Program-made: the position numbers and the translations under genes
Shown here: in pieces, positions 45,499-53,946 of the stretch
Layout: each line of letters begins with the position of its first letter
Position numbering within the stretch: the stretch's first letter is position 1
The notes under the pieces: model-generated
The model's input: the letters and a program-made list of their open reading frames with translations, nothing else
Databases searched by the model: none
What the model was told of the DNA's origin: nothing
DNA from: Paenibacillus sp. 481
GTDB lineage: Bacteria > Bacillota > Bacilli > Paenibacillales > Paenibacillaceae
Direction of reading: 5' to 3'
NCBI RefSeq assembly: GCF_021223605.1
Contig: NZ_CP075175.1
Location: 4,233,501-4,297,500, forward strand
DNA length: 64,000 bases

Positions 45499-46476
45499 TT
45501 AGTCAGGAACGCTGGTGAGTTGCAGTTGATGCAAGGCTTGTTTGTATTGTTGCTTTAACTCCGCTGCAACTTGTGCAACGGATGCGACTTGCTCAATGGC
45601 GCCTAAGCCTTGGCCAGCCGACCAAATATTTTTCCACGCTTTGGCGTTGGTGGCATTGAGTTGCGAGAAATCGATGCTATCTTTTTTTAGCAGCTTGGCT
45701 GGATCGAGTCCGGCATTGCGAATACTCGGAATGAGGTAATTGCCCTTTACGCCGCTAATGGCATCGGTGTAAATCAGGTCATCTAGTGTGGATTCGATCA
45801 GCATCGTTTGGTAATCGTGATGGGCAAAGCTCTCGGTCGTCGCAATAAAGCGTGTGCCCATGTAGGCGAGATCGGCACCGAGTACTTCGGCGGCCAATAT
45901 GTCTTGGCCGTTAGAGATGCTGCCGGCGAGGATCGTGATGCCGGTCCAAGTTTTTTTGACTTCGGCGATAAAGGCGAGCGGATTGATCGCCCCCGCGTGT
46001 CCGCCTGCGCCGCTGCATACGAGGACGAGTCCGTCCACGCCACGCTGTGCGGCTTTGTCAGCGTGCTTGAGCGTGCTGACATCTGCAAACACGAGTCCGC
46101 CATATTGATGCACGACGTCAACGATTGGCTGCGGATCACCGAGCGATGTAATGACAATCGGTGGCTGGTGTTTCACAATAAGCGCTAAATCGGTTTCGAA
46201 GCGCTTGTTCGTGCGGTGGACGATCAGGTTAACTGCCCACGGAGCGATACGGCGCCCAGGCTCTTTGGCCTTGGCCGCATAGAGCGCATCCGTAATTTGC
46301 TGCATCCAGTCGTCAAGGTCTTCGGCTGTGCGAGCGTTCAGAAGTGGAAATGACCCGATAAGGCCTGCTTTACAGCTCTCGATAACCATTTTCGGACTAG
46401 AAATAAGGAACATGGGGGCGACGATAACAGGCAAACTGAGCTGCTGAGTCATTTGTTGCGGTAGTCGTTTAGACAA
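45499..46476 (-). CDS. Nitronate monooxygenase (2-nitropropane dioxygenase family)
   Basis: 325 residues with the FMN barrel of the NMO family: LPVIVAPMFLISSPKMV, PWAVNLIVHRTNKRF, PPIVITSLGDPQ, LVCSGAGGHAGAINPLAFI, ILAGSISNGQDILAAEVLGADLAYMGTRFIAT. It oxidises nitronates such as propionate 3-nitronate. It lies downstream of a hotdog thioesterase and a MarR regulator on the same strand and may be controlled with them. Confidence 0.92.
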   Translation of the reverse strand: MSKRLPQQMTQQLSLPVIVAPMFLISSPKMVIESCKAGLIGSFPLLNARTAEDLDDWMQQITDALYAAKAKEPGRRIAPWAVNLIVHRTNKRFETDLALIVKHQPPIVITSLGDPQPIVDVVHQYGGLVFADVSTLKHADKAAQRGVDGLVLVCSGAGGHAGAINPLAFIAEVKKTWTGITILAGSISNGQDILAAEVLGADLAYMGTRFIATTESFAHHDYQTMLIESTLDDLIYTDAISGVKGNYLIPSIRNAGLDPAKLLKKDSIDFSQLNATNAKAWKNIWSAGQGLGAIEQVASVAQVAAELKQQYKQALHQLQLTSVPD

Positions 46477-46648
46477 TTGAACTCATCCTCTCGCGGTTTG
46501 ATATTTTTCTGTATCTGTAAAGTTGGCTGATCGGTGTAGGTAGGGCAGTTAGGCAATTGTATCATGTATATTACAATGTAAGCGCAATCAATTCTTGGGG
46601 CTACAAAATAGCATAGCAGCCGTTGATCACTTTTGTTCTTTTTGAAAA

Positions 46649-47056
46649 TTAGTTAAGGGTCTTCTTCTGTTTAATAATAGCGACGGTACAGCGGGCGATG
46701 CTGATGAGATGTTGGTCTTCATCCACAATTTTGATTTCCCAGACCATGGTGGAACGGCCTTTGTGCAGTGGTATTGCGATGGCGGTCACCGTTCCTGATT
46801 GCTTGGAGCGAATGTGATTGGCGTTAATTTCGAGTCCGACAGCGGCTTCGGTTGTTTGATCGATGAGGAACCACGTGCCTAAGCTGGCGACGGTTTCTGC
46901 AAGTGCGACAGACGCACCCCCGTGGAGTAGCCCGAAAGGCTGGTGTGTCGCCGCGTTAACAGGCATGGTAGCCGTTACTCGTTCGGGTGTGATTTCTCCA
47001 AGCTCGATGCCTAAGGCACCAAGCATGGTTTCGCTTAATGGTTTCATTTGATGCAT
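46649..47056 (-). CDS. Hotdog-fold thioesterase (PaaI/MenI type)
   Basis: ATG 47056 with GAGGTTC upstream is preferred to the farther ATG. 135 residues of the PaaI-like family: HQPFGLLHGGASVALAETVAS with the catalytic region after the HGG motif, then GLEINANHIRSKQSGTVTAIA. It would hydrolyse an acyl-CoA thioester of unknown identity. It lies 51 nt downstream of the MarR gene and 170 nt upstream of the NMO gene. Confidence 0.88.
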   Translation of the reverse strand: MHQMKPLSETMLGALGIELGEITPERVTATMPVNAATHQPFGLLHGGASVALAETVASLGTWFLIDQTTEAAVGLEINANHIRSKQSGTVTAIAIPLHKGRSTMVWEIKIVDEDQHLISIARCTVAIIKQKKTLN

Positions 47057-47107
47057 GAAATGAACCTCGCTTTCTGTTCGGTATGGGTTAAGCATGAGGG
47101 TTTAAGC

Positions 47108-47530
47108 TTATGGATGAAGGCCAATGAATCGAGCGAGCATACCTTTGAGCTGGGCGATTTCGTCTGCTGTAAAGTCCTGCAACGCTTCCTTGTGCGTATC
47201 TTCGATACAAATGGATAACGGAGCTTGCAATTCCTGACTGCGTGGTGTCAAAAAGATATGATTCATTCGGCGGTCTGTCGGACTTGGCCGGCGTTCAATA
47301 AGCTCGCTTTGCGCGAGACGATCGAGCAACCCGGTCATGGTCGCAGAGTCGAGTCGGAGGCGTTCGCCTAGCTCGGAGCTGTGCTGTCCGTCTTTTTCCC
47401 ATAGCAGATGGAGAAGTGCGTGCTGTACGGGCGTGACGCCATACGGTTGCAGCTTGGCTTTAGCAATTTGATATGCACGTTGGGATGCTTTGCCGAGCAA
47501 AAAGGTTAGACAATCTTCGATCGGTTCCAT
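47108..47530 (-). CDS. MarR-family transcriptional regulator
   Basis: 140 residues with the MarR winged helix: GVTPVQHALLHLLWEKDGQHSSELGERLRLDSATMTGLLDRLAQSELIERRPSPTDRRMN. It is first in a set with the thioesterase and NMO genes and probably regulates them and itself. The 400-nt gap upstream, to the riboswitch, shows no other gene. Confidence 0.92.
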   Translation of the reverse strand: MEPIEDCLTFLLGKASQRAYQIAKAKLQPYGVTPVQHALLHLLWEKDGQHSSELGERLRLDSATMTGLLDRLAQSELIERRPSPTDRRMNHIFLTPRSQELQAPLSICIEDTHKEALQDFTADEIAQLKGMLARFIGLHP

Positions 47531-47935
47531 GTGAATGCTGCTCTCCGTTCCTTTCTTACTTATTCAAAATGGCGAATATATCCAAAATATAACACACGAA
47601 AATTACCTTGTATACGAGTAAAGTGGATAAAAAATTTTTATTGGTGGCTGGATTGGGGGTGGAATGAGCGAAAAGATTGTCATCTTTAATGGAATTGTTA
47701 AAGGGATGTCGCATTTTATATAGATGAGAGATTCGTAGAGTTGAATTTAGCTTTGATTAGCTATTAGTAGAAGGAAAAAAAATGACGTGCATTTTGGGGC
47801 GGAGAAATGTGTGAAGTGCAGGTAACAGCGCTGAAATGAAAAAGTTACAGTTTGTAAATATTTATGTTTATTTCTATTATTTTTAAAATGATCTCTTTGT
47901 TGATCCATGTTAACATGTGAAAGTATTAAAAAAAC

Positions 47936-48040
47936 AAGCCGAAGCCAAAAGGCACGGGGGACCCACATAGTGGGGTGAAGCCGCCATAAGCGGTAGGGGA
48001 GACCTTTTGACCCGAACCCGTCAGCTAACCTCGTAGGCTA
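47936..48040 (+). promoter_or_regulatory. Cyclic di-AMP (ydaO/yuaA) riboswitch
   Basis: The leader contains the conserved blocks of the ydaO class: ACGGGGGACCCA, GGGGTGAAGCCG, and GACCCGAACCCGTCAGCTAA followed by CCTCGTAGGC. They come in the right order, ending 20 nt before the AAAGGGAG ribosome site. ydaO switches normally turn genes off at high c-di-AMP and often control cell-wall hydrolases and potassium transport. The downstream CAP-domain gene fits this. Confidence 0.9.
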
Positions 48041-48061
48041 CCAAAGGGAGAGATATTTAGT

Positions 48062-48769
48062 ATGAAGAAACATATGACGAAAGTAGTCGTAGCAGGTGCC
48101 TTGGCACTAACACCAGTAATTTCTGCAGGAGCGGTATCTGCTGCACCAGCAAAAGAGCCAGTTCAAGTTCAAAACCCGAACTGCTTTGTTAATTTCCAAG
48201 GTTTCCAAGGAAACAAAGGTAACATGGATAAAGCCCTTGCTGACTTGATGGAAAAATACTTCCCGGGCATGAACAAGCCAGGTACGGAAAAGCCATCCAA
48301 GCCATCTAAGCCTGAAGTGCAAAAGCCAGAAGTTACTAAACCAGAACAACCGTCTAAGCCAACAAATCCTAGCAACAACGGTAACAACGAAAACCAAGAC
48401 AAAAATAACTTTGCACAACAAGTTATCAACTTGGTTAACCAAGAGCGTTCCAAAGCAGGTCTTCAGCCATTGAAAGCTGATTCCCAATTGAACGACGTAG
48501 CTATGGTAAAAGCAAAAGACATGCATAGCAAAAACTACTTCAGCCACACTTCGCCAACTTACGGTTCGCCGTTCGATATGATGAAGCAGTTCGGCGTGAA
48601 ATACAACACGGCTGGCGAGAACATCGCTAAAGGCCAACAATCTCCAGCACAAGTGATGAAGGACTGGATGAACAGCCCTGGTCACCGTGAGAACATCATG
48701 AAGGGCCAATACTCTTCTATCGGTGTAGCTTATTATAACGGAGTTTGGGTGCAATTATTCAAAGGCTAA
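48062..48769 (+). CDS. Secreted CAP-domain protein (YkwD-like)
   Basis: A signal peptide (MTKVVVAGALALTPVISAGA, cleavage near VSA-AP), a Lys/Pro-rich linker (KPSKPSKPEVQKPEVTKPEQ, about 75-110) and a CAP/SCP domain (FAQQVINLVNQERSKAGL, VAMVKAKDMHSKNYFSHTSPT, GENIAKGQ, MNSPGHRENIM, YYNGVWVQLF). CAP proteins of this kind occur outside the cell in sporulating Firmicutes; their activity is unclear. Control by the c-di-AMP riboswitch points to cell-wall work. Confidence 0.93.
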   Translation: MKKHMTKVVVAGALALTPVISAGAVSAAPAKEPVQVQNPNCFVNFQGFQGNKGNMDKALADLMEKYFPGMNKPGTEKPSKPSKPEVQKPEVTKPEQPSKPTNPSNNGNNENQDKNNFAQQVINLVNQERSKAGLQPLKADSQLNDVAMVKAKDMHSKNYFSHTSPTYGSPFDMMKQFGVKYNTAGENIAKGQQSPAQVMKDWMNSPGHRENIMKGQYSSIGVAYYNGVWVQLFKG

Positions 48770-48810
48770 GTACAACTTTATAATAGCGCGGAGTAATCCG
48801 CTAAAAGAGG

Positions 48811-48848
48811 CACCTCGAAATCTCATTGGGATTTCGGGGTGTTTTTTG
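48811..48848 (+). terminator. Terminator of the CAP gene
   Basis: 12-bp stem CACCTCGAAATC / GATTTCGGGGTG (one G-U pair) followed by TTTTTTG. Confidence 0.85.
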
Positions 48849-49050
48849 TTTGGGTGGGGTAAAAATACCCTTACGGCAAGGAGTTCAATGAAATATTATT
48901 TGCTCATATTAAATAAATTAAACTCCTGCTTAATTTACAACTTTAGAGTCCCCTCTGGTTCTTGTTTAACATTAGTTGCAGACAACTTTTAGTATCAATT
49001 GAACTACAGCAGAATAGACTATTATTAATTGAAATGAAGGAGGTGACAAA

Positions 49051-49110
49051 ATGATTGTTATAAAATTAGGTAACTTAACCATTATAATATGTTTATTTTT
49101 GTTTGTTTAA
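49051..49110 (+). CDS. Possible 19-residue hydrophobic peptide
   Basis: ATG 8 nt after a perfect AAGGAGGTGA site. The peptide MIVIKLGNLTIIICLFLFV is one membrane-spanning stretch. Two hairpins follow (49142-49165 and 49169-49195). Length, hydrophobicity and the structured 3' end resemble type I toxin mRNAs or leader peptides, but no antisense RNA can be shown from sequence alone. Confidence 0.4.
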   Translation: MIVIKLGNLTIIICLFLFV

Positions 49111-49141
49111 TCAATAACACCAGTTGGAGCCGACAATCAAT

Positions 49142-49200
49142 TCTGGTTTAGTCAATAAAACCAGAGAGTACAGTATGCAAAATTTGCGTACTGTATTTCA
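49142..49200 (+). terminator. Two adjacent hairpins after the 19-codon gene
   Basis: TCTGGTTT/AAACCAGA-type stem at 49142-49165 and TACAGTATGC / GCGTACTGTA at 49169-49195, followed by TTTCAG. Confidence 0.5.
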
Positions 49201-49581
49201 GAAAAAAAGCAAAATATCATAATTACACGTTCTTTTCTTGTTACAAATCGTCGATTGAATAAACTCCTCATTACCCAAGCATTGATACCTCATACACGTA
49301 TATAAAAAAGCCACTTAAAACAGCGATTTTTGTGATAATAATATTAATTTCATGGTGGAAAACCTTTAATTTCCTTAATAGCAAGAGTAACATTCACAAA
49401 ATCCTTCAATTCAACCATCGTATATTAGCAATTCAGTGACTTTGCAGTATCTTGGGTGGAATATACATTACGCTTCATGCACTGATTGGCGTAGTAGCAG
49501 TTTCCTCATTGTCCATTTGGTTATCCAATGTCTTAATATCTTCATGGTTTTTTCATTCGCTTTATCGGTCGTACATAACCT
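49201..49581. other. Gap without an intact gene
   Basis: AT-rich sequence with no good ribosome site linked to a long frame. On the minus strand short coding-like runs appear (for example DIKTLDNQMDNEETATT near 49550-49485), which may be debris of a lost gene. Nothing more can be supported. Confidence 0.3.
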
Positions 49582-50159
49582 CTAACCTTTTTTTAGAGCT
49601 TTTTTTTCTTCAAATGCTTCGTTCACCAGATTGTTAATAATGGTAATCCATCTATATCTATAAAGTGTTATGAAGAATAAAAAAACTAAAGGTATAAAAA
49701 CAATGAGAAGTAGAAAGTAATGTTCATCTTGAATAAATAATAATATATTTGAGAAATTATCAACTTGTAATTGTAGTTGTTCAGTTAAATATGATATTTT
49801 ACTTTCAAGATTCATGGAGTCCAATTTAACAGCATCAATTTTTGATTGAGTATTGTACTGCCAGTCTAAAGGCTTAAATAATAACGGTATATATATGGAG
49901 CAAGTGTCCCTAGAACTGTTGTCAAAAAGAAGATAATAACTACAATAATTAAGTTGAGCTGTTTATATTGTTCAAATTGCGAATTTACACTTGTTTTAAT
50001 TGTTCGTAATTCCCTTTCGGTATAGTCTTGTATAAGATGGTCTTTTACCGTCTCTATTTTTCCGAGAGGTATAGCTCCGAATCCGAAACCTTTTATTCCG
50101 TATTTAATTCTAATATACTTGCTAGCCATATCATAATCTCTAAAATTTATTTTTTTCAT
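49582..50159 (-). pseudogene. Membrane protein gene frameshifted in a TA run
   Basis: The first part starts at ATG 50159 (GAGGTGG upstream): MKKINFRDYDMASKYIRIKY, a helical stretch, then membrane segment LIIVVIIFFLTTVLGTLAPYI, stopping at 49866. Reading on in another frame from the TATATATAT run at 49888-49896 gives PLLFKPLDWQYNTQSKIDAV, a coiled-coil-like part, a second membrane segment (YFLLLIVFIPLVFLFFITLY) and the end at 49582. The offset fits a 2-nt change in the TA repeat. One protein with two membrane helices is thus split; family unknown. Confidence 0.6.
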
Positions 50160-50316
50160 AGTATCCACCTCTACATTATATGATGAAGCATAAATTAAGA
50201 CTGCTTTTAACATAGGAGCAATATCATGTGGGAGAATCAGGTAAGGATATTGAGTTTAAATTCGAATTCATTATAATATTAAAATATTAACTTACATAGC
50301 AATTCTAATTGAAAGA

Positions 50317-50341
50317 AGAACCTCATGTTTAGCGAGGTTCT
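50317..50341 (-). terminator. Terminator of the 50.3-kb remnant
   Basis: 8-bp stem AGAACCTC / GAGGTTCT followed on the minus strand by TCTTTC; it overlaps the last codons of the remnant. Confidence 0.55.
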
Positions 50342-50622
50342 GTTAGAAGTTTATTTAACACAAATCCATCTTTAAGACCCTGAGAATACATAAAGTCAAT
50401 CATGAGAGCTTGAAGTTCATTTATGCATTTTTCATAATCAAGTAGAAGTGGCTTAAGGTCATCAGGTAGGTTGGTGTATATCTGGGAGTATTGTTTGCTG
50501 CATGTTTCTGATAGGAGAACGTACTCTTGACTGGTTTGAGAAAATTGGTTACTTAAATCCGTAGCTCTGTCGCAAGCAAAGTTATAAAACTGTGTGATGC
50601 ATTTAACTGTAAACTTTCTGAT
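50329..50622 (-). pseudogene. 5'-truncated gene, about 98 codons without a start
   Basis: The minus strand carries a clearly coding frame (FYNFACDRATDLSNQFSQ, then YSQIYTNLPDDLKPLLLDY, ending LKDGFVLNKLLTEPR), but it is open only from a stop at 50623 and has no ATG, GTG or TTG at a suitable place. It looks like a short helical protein that lost its 5' end. Similar small proteins occur in prophage-like regions, but I cannot name the family. Confidence 0.5.
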
Positions 50623-50720
50623 TTAATAGAGTATACACCTGAGAAAAAAGATTTGGTTTAATCGATTCAGGAGTAGTTTTTCCCTGTGGTACAATAAATC
50701 ATTTTTTAATTAAAGCTATG

Positions 50721-50748
50721 TCTGCAATCATGTATTGCAGATTTTTTT
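50721..50748 (+). terminator. Terminator hairpin, first copy of a duplicated element
   Basis: TCTGCAAT / ATTGCAGA stem followed by seven T. An almost identical hairpin is found at 59006. Confidence 0.75.
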
Positions 50749-50822
50749 GTACCCAAATGACACACTTTTCACCAACAAAGCTAAATGGAAGTATACATCG
50801 TATAAGAAAGTAGGTACCTCAA

Positions 50823-51209
50823 GTGACGTATCAATCACATTGCCTATGGTTTTTTATTAAGAAAGAACTATCCGATATTGCAGAGGACATCAAAGACGTG
50901 CTTCATTACTCGGTATATGAACGTGATTATGAAAATACGTGGGAGTGGATTGATTTTAGGAATGCTGGCAGCAATGACATCCAACTCAATATCTCAAGAG
51001 AGCACAATTGGAAACATGGTTTGTACGATTGTCCCGTTGTTGTGAGGTTTACGAATGATTCACGCGCAGCTAGTTTGGAAGAAATAGAAGCTATAGGATA
51101 TGCCATTTTCAAACGGTTTGATATAAAAGTTTATGTTGGACAGGTTCACTATGTGAATAGTGAAGATGGGGAATTTAAGTTTGTGATAGAACAGGAGTTT
51201 GGTGAATAA
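50823..51209 (+). CDS. Hypothetical protein (128 aa), possible immunity-type
   Basis: GTG start; the ribosome site is weak (AGTAGG). A soluble alpha-beta protein: LWFFIKKELSDIAEDIKDVL, NISREHNWKHGLYDCPVVVRF, EIEAIGYAIFKRFDIKVYVGQV and an acidic end. Its size and charge resemble orphan immunity proteins, but no family is certain. A degenerate copy of its last 35 codons and 3' flank is present at 59072-59176, across the ECF operon. A strong terminator follows. Confidence 0.65.
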   Translation: MTYQSHCLWFFIKKELSDIAEDIKDVLHYSVYERDYENTWEWIDFRNAGSNDIQLNISREHNWKHGLYDCPVVVRFTNDSRAASLEEIEAIGYAIFKRFDIKVYVGQVHYVNSEDGEFKFVIEQEFGE

Positions 51210-51226
51210 CATATGTAGCTCGATTG

Positions 51227-51290
51227 TAAAAAGATCGCTCTTTTCGGAAGCCTGTGAGATGACAAGCTTCTGAAAGAGCGATCTTTTTTA
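51227..51290 (+). terminator. Long terminator hairpin
   Basis: AAAGATCGCTCTTT / AAAGAGCGATCTTT outer stem with an inner GGAAGC/GCTTC stem, then TTTT. Confidence 0.9.
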
Positions 51291-51428
51291 TGTTACATCA
51301 TGAGTTTCATCATAGGGTGAAGGCTCCTAAGAAAAATAAAGATCTAAATCCAGTTTCTTTTTTACAATATATAACTAATTATTTAGAAAAGACAATTGAA
51401 AAGTTAACCATAACCGACTATTATTATT

Positions 51429-51447
51429 GAAAATGATTATCATTATC
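51429..51447. promoter_or_regulatory. Fur box upstream of the ECF/ABC operon
   Basis: GAAAATGATTATCATTATC differs by one base from the 19-bp Fur consensus GATAATGATTATCATTATC, 38 nt before the first gene of the operon. Confidence 0.88.
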
Positions 51448-51484
51448 GATATCTTGCTAATCAATCAGAAGGAGTTTGATATTC

Positions 51485-52087
51485 ATGTCAACCCAGTCAA
51501 CATCGTTAAAAACGAAAGACTACGTACTTATTGGGATTTTTAGCATTCTCATTTTTATCGTTAACGGAATTGTATCCACCTTACTGACGCCCGTGATGTT
51601 CGCGGCCATGCCATTAATATCGGGAGTATGTCTGTTCTTCTCGGCTATTATTTATTTGATTATGGCAATCAAAGTAGGGAAAAGAGGCGTAATCTTATTG
51701 CTAGGACTTGTCACCGGACTTGTGTATGCCATTATGGGTATTCCGTTGATGCTGCCATTCTTTGTTGCAGCGGGCTTGCTTGGCGAAGCCGTGCTGTTAA
51801 AAGGTAACGGTAACCAGTACAAGCAGGTTACACGGCAGTCTCTCGCGTATGCAAGTTATGGCATGCTGTTTGGCATTGGTGGATATGCAACTATTCACGT
51901 ATACGGATCGGATGTGTTGGAAGCGATGTTCTCATCGGAAATGAGCGAAATTATGCGGAATTTTGCCTATTCTCCCATGTGGATGTTAGGAAGTATGCTC
52001 TTCTCCTTTGTATTAACTTTACTAGGATGCGTCTTTGCGTCCAACATGTTGAAGAAACATTTTATGAAAGCAGGCATGATTAAATAA
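51485..52087 (+). CDS. MptD-family ECF transporter S component
   Basis: ATG 51485 with AAGGAG 10 nt upstream. 200 residues, five or six membrane helices, start SLKTKDYVLIGIFSILIFIVNG as in the MptD/TIGR02185 family. It lies first in a Fur-box operon with two ABC half-transporters, EcfT and EcfA. In ECF systems the S component binds the substrate; here an iron-siderophore or another iron-linked compound is inferred from the Fur box and neighbours. Confidence 0.85.
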   Translation: MSTQSTSLKTKDYVLIGIFSILIFIVNGIVSTLLTPVMFAAMPLISGVCLFFSAIIYLIMAIKVGKRGVILLLGLVTGLVYAIMGIPLMLPFFVAAGLLGEAVLLKGNGNQYKQVTRQSLAYASYGMLFGIGGYATIHVYGSDVLEAMFSSEMSEIMRNFAYSPMWMLGSMLFSFVLTLLGCVFASNMLKKHFMKAGMIK

Positions 52088-52110
52088 GGGTCTAAGGATG
52101 GAGGATGACA

Positions 52111-53946
52111 ATGAGTTCCAAGTCCGAAATGTCAGGTTTAATCCAAGTCGTACGCGAAAAAAAAGGGTTGTTACTGGTTGCTGCACTTTTTTCTGTCTTC
52201 TCGAGCTTGTTGCAGATCGCTCCATTTTGGGCGATTTACAACATTATTAAAGAGCTGTTATGGAATGCGCAGCATATGGATGCCATTAATAAGGATCTCC
52301 TTATGTATTGGGGCGGTATGGCTTTTGTTAGCGTGATCGCGGCCTTGATTTGCATCTATATTAGTGGCATGTCCTCTCATATTGCGGCGTTTACGATATT
52401 GTATCAGCTGCGGGTTAAACTGACTGATCATGTAGCGAAGCTGCCAATGGGCTATCATACGAACACTGCAACTGGCGAACTTAAGAAGATTATCGAGGTA
52501 AGTGTTGAAAAAATCGAGAAGTTTATTGCCCACCAGCTTCCCGATCTGGTGAGTGCGATCGTCATCCCTCTGTTGCTGGTAGGGTATTTGTTCTGGCTAG
52601 ACTGGCAGTTGGCAATCGTTCTCTTGTTTCCTATCGGGCTCGGATTTTGGCTTCAGACACGAGTGTTTGCAAGCGATAACGGGAAAAAGGCGTACCGTGA
52701 TTTTCAATATGCAATCGAAGAAATGAACGCCACAGGAGTAGAGTATGTCAGAGGAATGCCAGCTGTTAAAGTGTTTGGTATTCCGGCGGACTCCTTTTTA
52801 ACCTTTAAGACGGCAGTAACGAGATATCGAGATATCTCCTTGTACATTACGAACTTGTGCAAAACGTCCTACAGTTTATTTTTTGTCATTACGGGCTCGT
52901 TAGTTACGTTCGTTATTCCGGTAGGCATCTTGTTGTTCAGTGGCAATTCTGCCAGTCAGGCATTTGCCATTACGTTTATTTTGTTCCTCGTCATCACCCC
53001 CAGTCTATCGGCACCATTGCTAAAGCTGCTCTATTTGGGAAGCGGGCTACGTGAAATCGTGGAAGGGAATAAACGGATTGAGGCGGTATTTGCGGTAGAA
53101 CCGATAAGCGAGCCTCTTTCTCCTCGTATTCCACACTCATTCGATATCGCCTTCCGTCATGTTTCATTTGCTTACGAGCAGCAAGGGAGCGAGAACTATA
53201 GACCTGTACTAAAGGATATTCAATTTGTCGCCAAGCAGGGGGAAACGACTGCTCTGGTCGGGCCTTCCGGGGGAGGAAAATCAACGATCGCGAACTTACT
53301 ACTGCGATTCTGGGATGTGTCGGATGGTGACATTACCATCGGTGGTGTTCCTATTCGTGAGATGGGAACGGCTAACTTGATGAACACCGTGTCCTTTGTG
53401 TTTCAAGACGTGCATCTGTTCTACGACACGATTGAAGAGAACATCCGCATGGGGAACACGACAGCGTCCCGAGCAGATGTCATCGCTGCGGCCCGTACCG
53501 CTTGCTGCCATGAGTTTATCGAGAAGCTGGAACGAGGCTACGATACCAAAATTGGCGAAGGCGGAACGTATTTGTCCGGCGGAGAAGCACAACGGATCGC
53601 CATTGCTCGTGCGCTGCTCAAAAATGCGCCCATTTTGGTGCTAGACGAGGCTACAGCTTATGCGGATGCTGAAAATGAAACGAAAATTCAACAAGGCTTG
53701 GCAGGTTTGGTGAAAGGGAAGACGGTTCTCATTATTGCCCATCGCTTGTCTACGATTCGCAGAGCCGAACAAATTCTCGTTATTCATCAAGGTGAAATTG
53801 TAGAGCAGGGAACGCATGAAAAGCTATTAGCTAAAAGCGGGCTGTACGAGAAGATGTGGCAAGCACATATGAGCGCGGCCTCCTGGAAACTCGGTGGAAA
53901 TCGTAGTCAAACGATGGCGGTGAAAATGGGGGAGACAGATGTATAA
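52111..53946 (+). CDS. ABC half-transporter (YbtP/IrtA-like), permease-ATPase fusion
   Basis: ATG 52111 with GGAGG (an ATG at 52105 overlaps that site). Six membrane helices (about 20-310) and a nucleotide-binding domain: Walker A GPSGGGKST (about 386), signature LSGGEAQR, Walker B ILVLDEATA. Helix and loop order resemble type IV exporter-fold importers for siderophores (YbtP/Q, IrtA/B). Its stop overlaps the start of the next half-transporter by 8 nt, so the two likely form a heterodimer. Confidence 0.9.
   Translation: MSSKSEMSGLIQVVREKKGLLLVAALFSVFSSLLQIAPFWAIYNIIKELLWNAQHMDAINKDLLMYWGGMAFVSVIAALICIYISGMSSHIAAFTILYQLRVKLTDHVAKLPMGYHTNTATGELKKIIEVSVEKIEKFIAHQLPDLVSAIVIPLLLVGYLFWLDWQLAIVLLFPIGLGFWLQTRVFASDNGKKAYRDFQYAIEEMNATGVEYVRGMPAVKVFGIPADSFLTFKTAVTRYRDISLYITNLCKTSYSLFFVITGSLVTFVIPVGILLFSGNSASQAFAITFILFLVITPSLSAPLLKLLYLGSGLREIVEGNKRIEAVFAVEPISEPLSPRIPHSFDIAFRHVSFAYEQQGSENYRPVLKDIQFVAKQGETTALVGPSGGGKSTIANLLLRFWDVSDGDITIGGVPIREMGTANLMNTVSFVFQDVHLFYDTIEENIRMGNTTASRADVIAAARTACCHEFIEKLERGYDTKIGEGGTYLSGGEAQRIAIARALLKNAPILVLDEATAYADAENETKIQQGLAGLVKGKTVLIIAHRLSTIRRAEQILVIHQGEIVEQGTHEKLLAKSGLYEKMWQAHMSAASWKLGGNRSQTMAVKMGETDV

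Noticed and set aside
47747-47968. 73-codon minus-strand frame
   Set aside because: It has no ribosome site and overlaps the start of the c-di-AMP riboswitch and an AT-rich gap.
49452-49637. 61-codon plus-strand frame with hydrophobic residues
   Set aside because: No ribosome site; its end overlaps the coding end of the frameshifted minus-strand gene.
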